This document shows positions 40,264-49,135 of a stretch of 63,498 nucleotides of DNA, piece by piece. A program made the position numbers and the translations under genes. Position 1 is the stretch's first letter. Each line of letters begins with the position of its first letter. The notes beneath the pieces are model-generated. The model saw only the letters and a program-made list of their open reading frames with translations. It was not told where the DNA came from and made no database searches. This stretch comes from Anaerolineales bacterium (GTDB taxonomy: Bacteria > Chloroflexota > Anaerolineae > Anaerolineales > UBA6663), in NCBI GenBank assembly GCA_020850595.1, contig JADZEK010000149.1:1-63498 (forward strand). Direction: 5' to 3'.

Positions 40264-43155
40264 TTAGTGCGCCTTGACCGGCTGCATGTCTTCCCAGTTC
40301 TGCCCTGAGCGCACTTCCACCCCCAGCGGGATGTCGAGTTGGAACGCGTGCTCCATCACCTCGCGCAGAATGTGGGCGGTCGCTTTGACCTCGGCGGTCT
40401 TGCACTCCACCACCAGTTCGTCGTGCACTTGCAGCAGCATCCGCGCTTGCAGGCCCGCCGCCTTCAGCGCGCTCGGCAGCCGCAGCATCGCCATCTTGAT
40501 GATATCGGCCGCCGTGCCCTGGATCGGCGCGTTGATGGCCTCGCGCTCGGCCCGCGCCCGCGCAATCGCGCCCTCGCGTGTGTTGCTCGCCAGGCTCAGC
40601 CCGGGAAAGTAGCGCCGCCGCCCCAGGAGTGTCTCAACGTAGCCGTGCTCCGCCGCGAACTGCTTGGTCTGGTCCAGGTAAGCCTTCAACCCGGGCAGCC
40701 GCTCGAAATAGGTCTTGATGAAAGCCTCGGCCTCCGCCAGCGTGAAGCCCGTCGTGCGCGTCAGCCCAAACGCGCCCTGGCCGTAGAGGATGCCAAAGTT
40801 CACCGTCTTCGCCTGCCGCCGCTGTTCCTTCGTCACCTTGTCCGCGTCCACGCCCAGCACGGCGGCCGCCGTCGCGGCGTGAATGTCCTCGCCGCGGCGG
40901 AAGGCCTCCAGCAGCGTGGCGTCCTGCGACACGTGCGCGGCGATGCGCAGTTCAATCTGCGAGTAGTCGGCCGCCACCAGCCGCCAGCCGCGTGGCGCGA
41001 TGAAGGCCTTGCGCACCTCACGCCCCAATTCCGTGCGGATGGGGATGTTTTGGAGATTGGGGTCTTCCGAAGCGATCCGGCCCGTCACCGCGCCCGACTG
41101 CTTATAGGTGGTGTGCACTCGGCCCGTGTCTGGGTTCACCGCCAGCGGCAGCGCATCCACATAGGTGGACTTCAGCTTGCTCAGCTCGCGCTGCTCCAAG
41201 ATCAGGTCAATCACCTCGTGCTCGCCGCGCAGTTCCTCCAACACGTCGGCCGCCGTGGAATAACTGCCCGAGGCCGTCTTGCGCGAGCGTTCCTGCGGGC
41301 GCAGCGCCACGCGCTCATTCTCGAACAGCGCCTTCGCGAGCTGCTGCGTCGAGTTGATGTTGAACTCGTACCCGGCCAGCTTGTAAATCTTCTGCTCGAT
41401 CTTGGTCAACCGCCGTTGCAGCTCGCCCGACATGCCGCCCAGCAGCTCGCTGTCGAGCGTGATGCCGGTCCGCTCCATCTCCGCCAGGATCGGCAGCAGC
41501 GGCATCTCCATCTCGTGCAGCAGTTTCAACTGGCCCTTCTGCGCCAGCTCTGCCTCCAAAATCGGCTGGAGGCGCGTGGTCATGTCCACGTCGGCGGCGG
41601 CGTAGGGCGCGGCGGCGGCCACCGGCACCTGGTCCATCGTCAACTGCTTCTTGCCCGTGCCGATCAGCTCCTTGATCTCGGTCATCTCGATGCCCAGGCG
41701 CACGAACGTCAGCTTCTTCAGACCCAGGCTGTGCGAGGCCGGGTCGCACAGCCACTCGGCCAGCATCGTGTCGAACGCCAGCGGCGCGGCCTGCACGCCC
41801 GCGCGCGCCAGCACCAGGTAATCGAACTTCAGGTTGTGGCCGTACTTGGGGATGGCCGGGTTGGTCATCGCCGGAGTGATGGCCGCGATGACCTGCGCCA
41901 GCGGCAGCTGCGGCCCCGCGCCCTCGCCCGTGTGCCCGACCGGGATGTAATAGCCCTCGCCCGCCTTCACGCACAGCGCCAGCCCCACCAGCCCGGAGCG
42001 CAATTCGTCCAGGCCGGTCGTCTCCACGTCGAAGGTGATGAATGGCGCGGCCTCTAGCGCGGCCACCAGCGCCGCCAGCCCGGCCTCGTCGGTCACAACG
42101 GTGGTGGCCGTCGGGCCGCTCGTCAGCCGCGCGGGCACCGGCGGCGTCAGCCCCGGCGTCATGGCCCCCGGCGCCGGCTGGCCGAACAGCGCCATTTGCT
42201 GCCCGCCCGCCCCGATCTTGGGGGCGGCCGGCGCGCTCGCCGCCGCCTCGGCCGGGGCGCTCTCGCCCGCGCCGCCCAGCCGCCGCAGCAGGCTGTTGAA
42301 CTCCAGCACACGGAACAACTCAAACACCTCCTGCCGGTCGTAGCGCCCCGCCACGCACGCCTCCAGGTTCAGCGCGATGTCCACGTCGCACACGATGGTG
42401 CTCAGCTTCAGCGACAGGTAGGCCGCGTCTTTCCCCGCCTCCAGCTTGCTCCGAAAGCGGTTGGGCACCTCGTCCAGGTGGGCGTACAGGTTGTCCAGCG
42501 TGTCGTACTTTTGCAGCAGCTCGGTGGCGGTCTTCTCGCCCACGCCCGCCACGCCCGGTATGTTGTCGCTCTTGTCGCCCACCAGCGCCTTATAGTGGAT
42601 GAACTGCTGCGGGTTCAGCCCGAAGCGCGCCTGCACCTCGGCCGGGCCGTAGTCCTTGGCCTCCGAGAGCTTCTGCCCCGCCAGGTTGATGGTGATGTGC
42701 TCGGTCGCCAGTTGCAGCAGGTCGCGGTCGCCGGTGATGATCTTCACGTCCACCCCCGCCTGCACCGCCAGCTGGGCGGCCGTGCCCAGCACGTCGTCGG
42801 CCTCGTAGTTCTCGGCGGTCAAGATCGGAATCTTGAAGACCCGCACCACTTCTTGAATGCGCTCGATCTGCACCGCCAACTCGTCGGGCATCTTGTCGCG
42901 TGTGCCCTTGTAGTCGGCGTACAGGTCGTCGCGGAAGGTGCGCCCCAGGTCGAAGCTCACCGCCAGGTAATCGGGTTGGTCTTTTTCCAGCAGGTTGAGC
43001 AGCACCGACACGAAGCCGTACGTGCCCGCCGTCGGCTCGCCGCTCTTGGTGATCCAGCGCGAGTTGTCGCCGCTGATGCTCGTCAGCGCGAAGTAGGTGC
43101 GGTAGGCCAGGGCGTGCCCGTCAATCAGATACAAGACCTTGCGTTTGTCGGCCAT
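40264..43155 (-). CDS. polA: DNA polymerase I
   Basis: A 963-residue three-domain enzyme for repair and Okazaki-fragment processing. The 5'-3' exonuclease (YLIDGHALAYRTYFAL, ENYEADDVLG, GDRDLLQL) is at 1-300. The 3'-5' exonuclease near 370 keeps the metal-binding DVETTGLD, so proofreading is probably active. The polymerase has GRIASEDPNLQNIP, DYSQIELR, KTVNFGILYG and LQVHDELV. It follows miaB by 64 bp on the same strand. Confidence 0.97.
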   Translation of the reverse strand: MADKRKVLYLIDGHALAYRTYFALTSISGDNSRWITKSGEPTAGTYGFVSVLLNLLEKDQPDYLAVSFDLGRTFRDDLYADYKGTRDKMPDELAVQIERIQEVVRVFKIPILTAENYEADDVLGTAAQLAVQAGVDVKIITGDRDLLQLATEHITINLAGQKLSEAKDYGPAEVQARFGLNPQQFIHYKALVGDKSDNIPGVAGVGEKTATELLQKYDTLDNLYAHLDEVPNRFRSKLEAGKDAAYLSLKLSTIVCDVDIALNLEACVAGRYDRQEVFELFRVLEFNSLLRRLGGAGESAPAEAAASAPAAPKIGAGGQQMALFGQPAPGAMTPGLTPPVPARLTSGPTATTVVTDEAGLAALVAALEAAPFITFDVETTGLDELRSGLVGLALCVKAGEGYYIPVGHTGEGAGPQLPLAQVIAAITPAMTNPAIPKYGHNLKFDYLVLARAGVQAAPLAFDTMLAEWLCDPASHSLGLKKLTFVRLGIEMTEIKELIGTGKKQLTMDQVPVAAAAPYAAADVDMTTRLQPILEAELAQKGQLKLLHEMEMPLLPILAEMERTGITLDSELLGGMSGELQRRLTKIEQKIYKLAGYEFNINSTQQLAKALFENERVALRPQERSRKTASGSYSTAADVLEELRGEHEVIDLILEQRELSKLKSTYVDALPLAVNPDTGRVHTTYKQSGAVTGRIASEDPNLQNIPIRTELGREVRKAFIAPRGWRLVAADYSQIELRIAAHVSQDATLLEAFRRGEDIHAATAAAVLGVDADKVTKEQRRQAKTVNFGILYGQGAFGLTRTTGFTLAEAEAFIKTYFERLPGLKAYLDQTKQFAAEHGYVETLLGRRRYFPGLSLASNTREGAIARARAEREAINAPIQGTAADIIKMAMLRLPSALKAAGLQARMLLQVHDELVVECKTAEVKATAHILREVMEHAFQLDIPLGVEVRSGQNWEDMQPVKAH

Positions 43156-43219
43156 AGGCTCTTCAGTTGGGGGCGCGGCGGCGCGCCAGGCAGGCCCCGG
43201 CGCGGGTTCGGATCGCGGC

Positions 43220-44629
43220 TCAGGCGATTTGCAGCAAATCGTCGGGCAGGGCGGCGGCCTCGGCCTGCGGGGCGGGGGGTTGGCCCTCCAGGTGGCCTTG
43301 CAGGCTCCACGGGCTGGTCTGCGTGACGGTCACGCGTGCTAGGCGGCCCACCCAGTCGCCCGGCGCGTTGAAGAATACCAGTTTGTTGGTGCGGGTGCGG
43401 CCCTTCCACTTGCCCTTGTGCGCGGCCTCGACCAGCACTTCCACCGTCTGACCCAGCGTGCGCGCGTTGATGGCCCCCACCACCTCGGCCTGCTGCTCGT
43501 CCAGCGCGCGGAAGCGCCGCATCTTCTCTTCTTCCGGCACATCGTCCGCCAGGCGGCGCTCCGCCACCGTCCCCGGCCGCGTGCTGTAGCGCGCCAGGTG
43601 CGCCACGTCCAGCTTCAGCTCGGCCAGCAGCGCGTGCGTGCGCTCGAACTGCTCGGCCGTCTCGCCCGGGAAGCCCACAATGATGTCAGTGGCAATCGAG
43701 CCGTGCGGCAGGATGCGGCGGATGCGCTCCACCAGCTTCACGTAGTCGGCGCTGGTATAGCCGCGCTTCATGCGCGCCAGCACCTCGTCGTCGCCCGCCT
43801 GCACCGGCGCCTCAATGTGCTCGCACACCTTCGGCAGCGCCGCCACCGTCTCCAGCAGCTCGTCGGTCATGTAGTTCGGGTGCGAGGTCAAGAAGCGGAT
43901 GCGCTCGATGCCCTCCACCTCGTGCACCACGCGCAGCAGCGCGGCCAGGGTCGGGCCGTCGGGCACGTCCACGCCGTAGCGGTCCACAATCTGGCCCAGC
44001 AGCGTCACTTCCTTCACGCCCTGCGCCGCCAGCGCCCGCACCTCCGCCACAATCTCGCCCACCGGCCGCGAACGCTCCACCCCGCGCCGGAAGGGGATGA
44101 TGCAGAACGTGCAGGCGTGCGAGCAGCCGTAGACCACCGGCACGTGCGCGGCCACCAGCCGGCCCCGCTCGGCGGCGGGCAGCACCAGCCCCGTGTCCAC
44201 GTGGGGGTTGAGCACGCTCGTCACTTCATCCTGGAAGGCGAAGCGCCGGGCCGTCTCGGCCTCGTGCAGGTCGCGGCCGTCGCGTTCGGCCAGGAACCGC
44301 ACCAGCGGCCCCGGCTCGGAGGGCGGCGAGAACACGTCAATGTAGGGCAGCTTCTCGCGCAGCTTCTCGGCCCCGCGCACGCCCACCAGGCAGCCCATCA
44401 GGTTAATGACCAGCTCGGGCCGCTGGCGCTTCAACGGGGCCAGGCTCGTCAGGCGGCCATACGCCTTGTCCTCGGCGCTCTGGCGCACCACGCACGTGTT
44501 CAACACCACCACGTCGGCCTGTTCAATATCCGCTTCGGCGGCGTAGCCCAATTTTTCCAGGGCGCTCGCCACCCGCTGCGAATCGGCCACGTTCATCTGA
44601 CAGCCTTCGGTCCAAATGTGATATTTCAT
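43220..44629 (-). CDS. miaB: tRNA-2-methylthio-N6-dimethylallyladenosine synthase MiaB
   Basis: A 469-residue radical-SAM methylthiotransferase that modifies A37 of tRNAs reading UNN codons. The UPF0004 domain starts YHIWTEGCQMNVADS, the radical-SAM cluster is CSHACTFC, and a TRAM domain ends the protein (KGRTRTNKLVFF region). The ATG at 44629 is only 10 nt from an extended -10. Upstream gene of a pair with polA. Confidence 0.95.
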   Translation of the reverse strand: MKYHIWTEGCQMNVADSQRVASALEKLGYAAEADIEQADVVVLNTCVVRQSAEDKAYGRLTSLAPLKRQRPELVINLMGCLVGVRGAEKLREKLPYIDVFSPPSEPGPLVRFLAERDGRDLHEAETARRFAFQDEVTSVLNPHVDTGLVLPAAERGRLVAAHVPVVYGCSHACTFCIIPFRRGVERSRPVGEIVAEVRALAAQGVKEVTLLGQIVDRYGVDVPDGPTLAALLRVVHEVEGIERIRFLTSHPNYMTDELLETVAALPKVCEHIEAPVQAGDDEVLARMKRGYTSADYVKLVERIRRILPHGSIATDIIVGFPGETAEQFERTHALLAELKLDVAHLARYSTRPGTVAERRLADDVPEEEKMRRFRALDEQQAEVVGAINARTLGQTVEVLVEAAHKGKWKGRTRTNKLVFFNAPGDWVGRLARVTVTQTSPWSLQGHLEGQPPAPQAEAAALPDDLLQIA

Positions 44630-44639
44630 GCCGGGAAGG

Positions 44640-44648
44640 ATTTTACCA
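44640..44648 (-). promoter_or_regulatory. Extended -10 promoter of miaB-polA
   Basis: Minus strand TGGTAAAAT, 10 nt before the ATG at 44629, giving a leader of about 4 nt. The same TATGGTAAAAT string occurs on the plus strand at 55543-55553 upstream of the YHS gene. Confidence 0.5.
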
Positions 44649-45009
44649 TAGCGCCCTCGCGCTTATTCCGCTCGCAATACTGGCGCTTCACAACTGAACA
44701 GATGGTCTATCGCCCGGAGCCATACCTTCCCCCGTCAACCGCCTCCAACCAACTTCCGCCGCCCTCCTGCCGCCACCCGCCGGCCACCATCACGCCCCAG
44801 CCCGTCCACCGCGCCAACCGCACCCACCGCGCCAACTGCGCCAGGAAACTAAAAGTACCTTCTGAAAAAGGCACCCCTTCCCGCCCCGGGAAGGGGCCGG
44901 GGGTTAGGTCTCCCCCACGAGCAACCGTAACCCTGGTGACACCTCCCCGCCACGTACTCGCCGCCAGCCGCCGCGCAGCCCTCTCACCTCCCGCCTCCTC
45001 CCCCTCCGC
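44649..45009. other. Intergenic region, Pro-codon-like low complexity and one hairpin
   Basis: About 360 bp between divergent miaB and the kinase gene. It contains C-rich low-complexity sequence, a duplicated CACCGCGCCAAC unit near 44800-44835 and the hairpin at 44874-44896. No credible gene is seen. Confidence 0.6.
44874..44896. repeat. REP-like hairpin CCCCTTCCC/GGGAAGGGG
   Basis: A 9-bp perfect stem with a 5-nt loop, followed by CCGGGGGTTAGG. It resembles small palindromic repeats of the form CCCTCTCC...GGGAGAGGGCCGGGGGTGAGG seen in many bacterial genomes. Only one copy lies in this window. Confidence 0.5.
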
Positions 45010-45037
45010 TTGCCAGCCGGCCTAATCCTGCTACACT
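45010..45037 (+). promoter_or_regulatory. Putative promoter of the sensor kinase gene
   Basis: TTGCCA (45010-45015), 16-bp spacer, TACACT (45032-45037), about 60 bp before the GTG at 45098. Confidence 0.55.
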
Positions 45038-45097
45038 GGCCTGCGACCCCACGGTAGCAGATACCCGTGGGCACGACCCTTCGGGAATGCGTGACTG

Positions 45098-47563
45098 GTG
45101 AAAGCACCGATTGACGATCTGACCGGCCGGCAACTCGGCCCCTACCGCATCATTAACCAGGTGGGCGCGGGCGGCATGGCGGCCGTCTACAAAGCCTACC
45201 AGGCCAGCATGGACCGCCACGTCGCGGTCAAAGTGCTGCCCAAGTCCATGGCGGTAGACCCGCAGTTCACCGGCCGCTTCGAGAACGAAGCCCGCGTGCT
45301 GGCCCGCCTGCAGCACCCCCACATCCTGCCCGTCTTCGATTTCGGCCAGGCCGAGGGCTACGCCTACTTCGTCATGCCCCTGGTCGAAACCGGCACCCTC
45401 GCCCAGCGCCTGCGCGGCAAGCCCTTGCCCCTGGACCAAATCCGCGCCTTCATCACCCAGATCGGTGACGCGCTCGACTACGCCCACTCCCGCGGCCTGC
45501 TCCACCGCGACGTAAAACCCAGCAACGTCCTCGTCGACGAGCGCGAGAACTATCTGCTGACCGACTTCGGCATCGCCAAGCTGGCCGACGGCTCCTCCAA
45601 CCTCACCGCCACCGGCACCCTCATCGGCACCCCCGCCTACATGTCGCCCGAGCAGGGGCAGGGCCGCAGCCTCGACCGCCGCAGCGACCTGTACGCCCTG
45701 GGCGTCATCCTCTACGAGATCTCCGGCGGGCGCGTGCCCTTCACCGCCGACACGCCCGTGGCCGTCATCTTCAAGCACGTCAGCGAGCCGCTCCCCCCTG
45801 TCGAGGCCCTCAACCCCAGCCTGCCGCGCGCGCTGGTCCAGGTCATCAACAAGACCCTGGCCAAGCGCCCCGAAGAGCGCTACCAGACCGGCCGCGAGCT
45901 GGTGGACGCCGTGGAGTCCGCCCTAGACGTGCCCACCGAGGCGCGTCCGCTGGCCGCCACCGTCCTCGAACCCTATGCGCCCATCGTGCCGCCGCCGGTC
46001 TACCACCCGCCGCCCTCCTCCACGGGGCTGCGGCCCGTCACCCAGGCCGGGCCGCCGCCGGCCGGCGCGAGCGCCGGCTTGCCGCCCAGTCAGGTGGGCC
46101 TGGCCGCGCCGCCGCTCACCCTCCCGCCCCCCGCCGCGCCGCGCCGCAACTGGCTGGGCGCGCTGCTGGGCCTGGGCGGCGTGGGCATCATCGGCCTCGT
46201 GGGCCTAGTCATCGTCGCCTGCCTGGGCGTCTACTTCTTCTTCCCGCAGCTCCTGGGGCTGTCGGCCCGGCTTGCCACCCTGCAGCCGACTGCCACCGAA
46301 CGCGCCGCCCGCGCTCCGACCGACACGCCCGATGAGGGCCTGATCATTGATGAGCCGACCGCCACCCAGCGCGCCACCCGCACCCCGCGCCCGGAGGCCA
46401 CCGCCGAACCGACGATCGAGATCGTGCTGCCCGGCAGCGGCTATTCCGACGACTTCGACGACGACGGAACCGGCTGGGAAGTCAGCACCACCGACACCGC
46501 CGACCGCGGCTACGTAGACGGCGAGTACTCCATCAGCATCGCCTCGCCCAAGTGGTACGTAGCCGCCTACGCGCCCGTAGCCGCCTTCACCAACGCCCAC
46601 CTGGCCGTCACCGCCCGCACCGTGGGCGCGCCCACCGACGCGCCCATCATGGGCCTGGTCTGCGATATTCAGGCCGGCGGCGAGTATTACTACATGGGCT
46701 TCAGCGCCGATGGCTACTATGGCATTATCTACTTTGACGGCGCCGATTCCAACTTCCTCACCAGTGACAAGAAGGAGTGGACGCCGACCACCGCCGTCGA
46801 GACCTTCGCCGACAGCTACACCCTGGAGGCCGACTGCCTGGAAGACGGCACCCTGCGCCTGACCGTGGACGGCGTGGTGCTGGCCGAAGTTAACGACACG
46901 CGCCTATCTTCGGGCAAGGTGGGGCTGTTCGCGCAGAGCTTCGACGAAGTGCCGGTGGAGGTGCGCTTCGACGACCTGCAAGTGACCGAGGCCGACGCGC
47001 CCGCGACGCTCTTCGAGAGCGACTTCAGCGACGCCGGCACCTGGTGGACCGGCGGCAACGAAGATCACAACGTCGCCGCGGTGGACGGCCGCTATGTCAT
47101 TGATGTGTACACCCCGCAACTCATCGCCTGGGGCAACCCCGAAATTGATGTCAGCGACATCCACCTCGCCGTCACGGTATACAACGAGGCGGCCAACACC
47201 ACCGTGGGCTTCGGCCTCATCTGCAACTACGCCCCCGCCACCGGCGAGTATTACTACCTGGGCTTCGGCTCCGACGGCTACTACGCCATCGGCTACTACG
47301 ATGGGCAGGGCACCAACGTGCTCACCAGCGGCGACAACAGCTGGGTTAAGTCTGAGGCCATCCCGGTCGGCGGCACGGAGTACGCCGTGGCCGCCGACTG
47401 CGGGGCCGATGGCGTGCTGCGCTTAGATGTGAACGGTGTGGAGATCGCCTCGGTCGAGAACGACACCCTGACCTCCGGCGACATCGGCCTGTTCGTGGAA
47501 ACCTGGGACACCGTGCCGGTGCAGATCGCCTTCGACGACCTGACCGTTACCGCGCTGCCCTAG
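45098..47563 (+). CDS. PknB-type Ser/Thr protein kinase with duplicated extracytoplasmic sensor domains
   Basis: An 821-residue receptor-type kinase. The kinase domain (about 12-275) has the glycine loop GAGGMAAVYKA, the VAVKVLP Lys, HRDVKPSNVLV, LTDFGIAKL and GTPAYMSPEQ, all consistent with activity. A Pro-rich linker and one transmembrane helix (near 350-375) lead to a Thr-rich stalk. Two tandem homologous beta-sandwich domains follow, resembling LamG/DUF1080-type folds (YYYMGFSADGYYGIIYFDG and YYYLGFGSDGYYAIGYYDG). The start is GTG with a weak site. It is monocistronic; ligand unknown. Confidence 0.9.
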   Translation: MKAPIDDLTGRQLGPYRIINQVGAGGMAAVYKAYQASMDRHVAVKVLPKSMAVDPQFTGRFENEARVLARLQHPHILPVFDFGQAEGYAYFVMPLVETGTLAQRLRGKPLPLDQIRAFITQIGDALDYAHSRGLLHRDVKPSNVLVDERENYLLTDFGIAKLADGSSNLTATGTLIGTPAYMSPEQGQGRSLDRRSDLYALGVILYEISGGRVPFTADTPVAVIFKHVSEPLPPVEALNPSLPRALVQVINKTLAKRPEERYQTGRELVDAVESALDVPTEARPLAATVLEPYAPIVPPPVYHPPPSSTGLRPVTQAGPPPAGASAGLPPSQVGLAAPPLTLPPPAAPRRNWLGALLGLGGVGIIGLVGLVIVACLGVYFFFPQLLGLSARLATLQPTATERAARAPTDTPDEGLIIDEPTATQRATRTPRPEATAEPTIEIVLPGSGYSDDFDDDGTGWEVSTTDTADRGYVDGEYSISIASPKWYVAAYAPVAAFTNAHLAVTARTVGAPTDAPIMGLVCDIQAGGEYYYMGFSADGYYGIIYFDGADSNFLTSDKKEWTPTTAVETFADSYTLEADCLEDGTLRLTVDGVVLAEVNDTRLSSGKVGLFAQSFDEVPVEVRFDDLQVTEADAPATLFESDFSDAGTWWTGGNEDHNVAAVDGRYVIDVYTPQLIAWGNPEIDVSDIHLAVTVYNEAANTTVGFGLICNYAPATGEYYYLGFGSDGYYAIGYYDGQGTNVLTSGDNSWVKSEAIPVGGTEYAVAADCGADGVLRLDVNGVEIASVENDTLTSGDIGLFVETWDTVPVQIAFDDLTVTALP

Positions 47564-47631
47564 CGCCGCCTGCCTGGTTGACATCTGTCGTCTGCGCACC
47601 CCTGGCCGCGGCCTGGTCTAATGTGATTGTA

Positions 47632-47652
47632 GGGGCGCAGCGTGCTGCGCCC
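47632..47652. repeat. GGGGCG(C/T)AGCGTGCT palindromic repeat, copy 1
   Basis: GGGGCGCAGCGTGCTGCGCCC forms a near-perfect palindrome. Related copies lie at 57653-57673 and 63446-63467. It is intergenic, next to a terminator. Confidence 0.6.
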
Positions 47653-47689
47653 GCGCCCGCCTTCAATTCGGCCATCGCCCTTAAACCAG

Positions 47690-47729
47690 GCGGGGCCGGC
47701 TGCGCGTCAGCCCGCCCCGCTTTATGTTT
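47690..47729 (+). terminator. Terminator between the kinase and DUF1501 genes
   Basis: Stem GCGGGGC/GCCCCGC (47690-47696 with 47714-47720) with an inner GGCTG/CAGCC extension, followed by TTTATGTTT. The minus strand also has TTTAA after the stem, so it may act in both directions for these convergent genes. Confidence 0.65.
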
Positions 47730-47746
47730 AGCCCAGGCCCCTCGGC

Positions 47747-49117
47747 CTAGCTGCACCCGCCGGTCTGCGTCAACGGCATGAACAGGCGGTGCGGCCCCGG
47801 CAGCACCGGCGGCGTCACCGGGTCGCTGCCCTGAATCAGGTTGAGCGGTGTATAGCCCGCGTAGCCGGGGAAGACCGTCGCCAGGTTGGGGTTGGTCAGC
47901 CGCTTGCTCACGATCTCGCTCAGCACGCGCCGGTAGTCGGTGGTCACGGCCAGGTCATAGCCGTCGTAGAGTTGGGCATTCGCCAGGCCGGGCCAGTTGC
48001 CGTAGACCTGCCCGCCGTTCACGTGCCCGCCCAGCACGAACATGGCGTTGCCGTGGCCGTGGTCGGTGCCGTGGTTGAAGTTCTCCTTCAGGCGGCGGCC
48101 GAACTCGCTCATCACCACCAGCGTCAGCTTGCGGGTGTAGTCTTGCGCGCAGGCCGCGTTGCTCAGGTCGGTGTAAAAGGCGGCCAGCCCCTGGGCCAGG
48201 GGCGCGAGCTGGTTCGAGGCCAGGTAGCCGCCCCCCTCGTCGCCCTGGTTCTCGTGCGTGTCCCAGCCGCCCAGGTCAATCGTCGCCACCCGCAGCCCCA
48301 GGTCGGCCTTGATCATCTGGGCCACCGCCTTAAGGTTGTCACCGAACGACCCATTCGGGTAAACCGCGCCGTTGGCGGGCGTGTACGTCCCCGTCACCGA
48401 GGCCTCCACCAGGTCAATTGTGTCGAGCGTGCGGGTGCCCGCTTCGTAGAGCCAGTTGGCGCCCGTGTACAACTCGCGCAGAGCGGCGCGCTGCGGGTCG
48501 CCCCAGTGCCAGTGCCCCGACAGGTTGAAGCCGTTGGGGCCGGACATGGCGGCTGCCTCGGTGCTGCCCAGCAGCGCCATAGCCTGGGTGCTCCCCGCCG
48601 AGAGCGCGGGCAGCAAGATGGTGGGCGGCAGGTTGGGGGCGCTCTCCAGGTGGCGTGTGATCCAGCCGGTGGGCGTGTTCTTCTGGCCCGGCGTGCCCAG
48701 CTCCAGGAACTGCTGCGCGTCGAAGTGGCTGCGCGTGTCGTAGGTCAGCCCCACCGCGTGCACGATGGCGAAGTGCTTGGCCTGATACAGCGGCAGCAGC
48801 GGCGCCAGCGCCGGGTGCAGGCCGAACTGAGCGTTCAGGGCCAGCGTTTGGTTGGCCGGCACTTGCAGTTCTTCGCGTGCGTCTTCGTAATAGCCGCGGT
48901 CGGCCCCGGCAATCGGCACCACCACGTTCAGCGCGTCCCAGCCGCCGCGCAGGAAGACGACGACCATGATCTCTTCGTTATAGCTGCCGGGGGCGGTCGG
49001 GTCGGCGTAGGCCACGTGCGTCAGGCGCGCGCCGGCCATGGCGGCGATGGCGGCCGAGCAGCCTTGCAAGAACTGGCGGCGCGTGAAGCGGCGGGCGGGG
49101 CGTTGGGTGGTGGGCAC
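47747..49117 (-). CDS. DUF1501 family exported protein (Tat signal)
   Basis: A 456-residue DUF1501 protein related to the sulfatase/phosphatase-like fold. A twin-arginine signal (RRFTRRQFLQG then a hydrophobic run to HVAYA) suggests folded export. Family motifs include VVFLRGGWDALNVVVP, LVVMSEFGRRLKEN and GTDHGHGNAMFVLGG. The start is GTG 49117 with AGGAG upstream. The C terminus ends RLFMPLTQTGGCS, a short hydrophobic LPL-type tail. It is adjacent to DUF1800, the usual partner of this family. Function unknown. Confidence 0.9.
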   Translation of the reverse strand: MPTTQRPARRFTRRQFLQGCSAAIAAMAGARLTHVAYADPTAPGSYNEEIMVVVFLRGGWDALNVVVPIAGADRGYYEDAREELQVPANQTLALNAQFGLHPALAPLLPLYQAKHFAIVHAVGLTYDTRSHFDAQQFLELGTPGQKNTPTGWITRHLESAPNLPPTILLPALSAGSTQAMALLGSTEAAAMSGPNGFNLSGHWHWGDPQRAALRELYTGANWLYEAGTRTLDTIDLVEASVTGTYTPANGAVYPNGSFGDNLKAVAQMIKADLGLRVATIDLGGWDTHENQGDEGGGYLASNQLAPLAQGLAAFYTDLSNAACAQDYTRKLTLVVMSEFGRRLKENFNHGTDHGHGNAMFVLGGHVNGGQVYGNWPGLANAQLYDGYDLAVTTDYRRVLSEIVSKRLTNPNLATVFPGYAGYTPLNLIQGSDPVTPPVLPGPHRLFMPLTQTGGCS

Positions 49118-49135
49118 GTTAGGCTCCTGGGGCGG

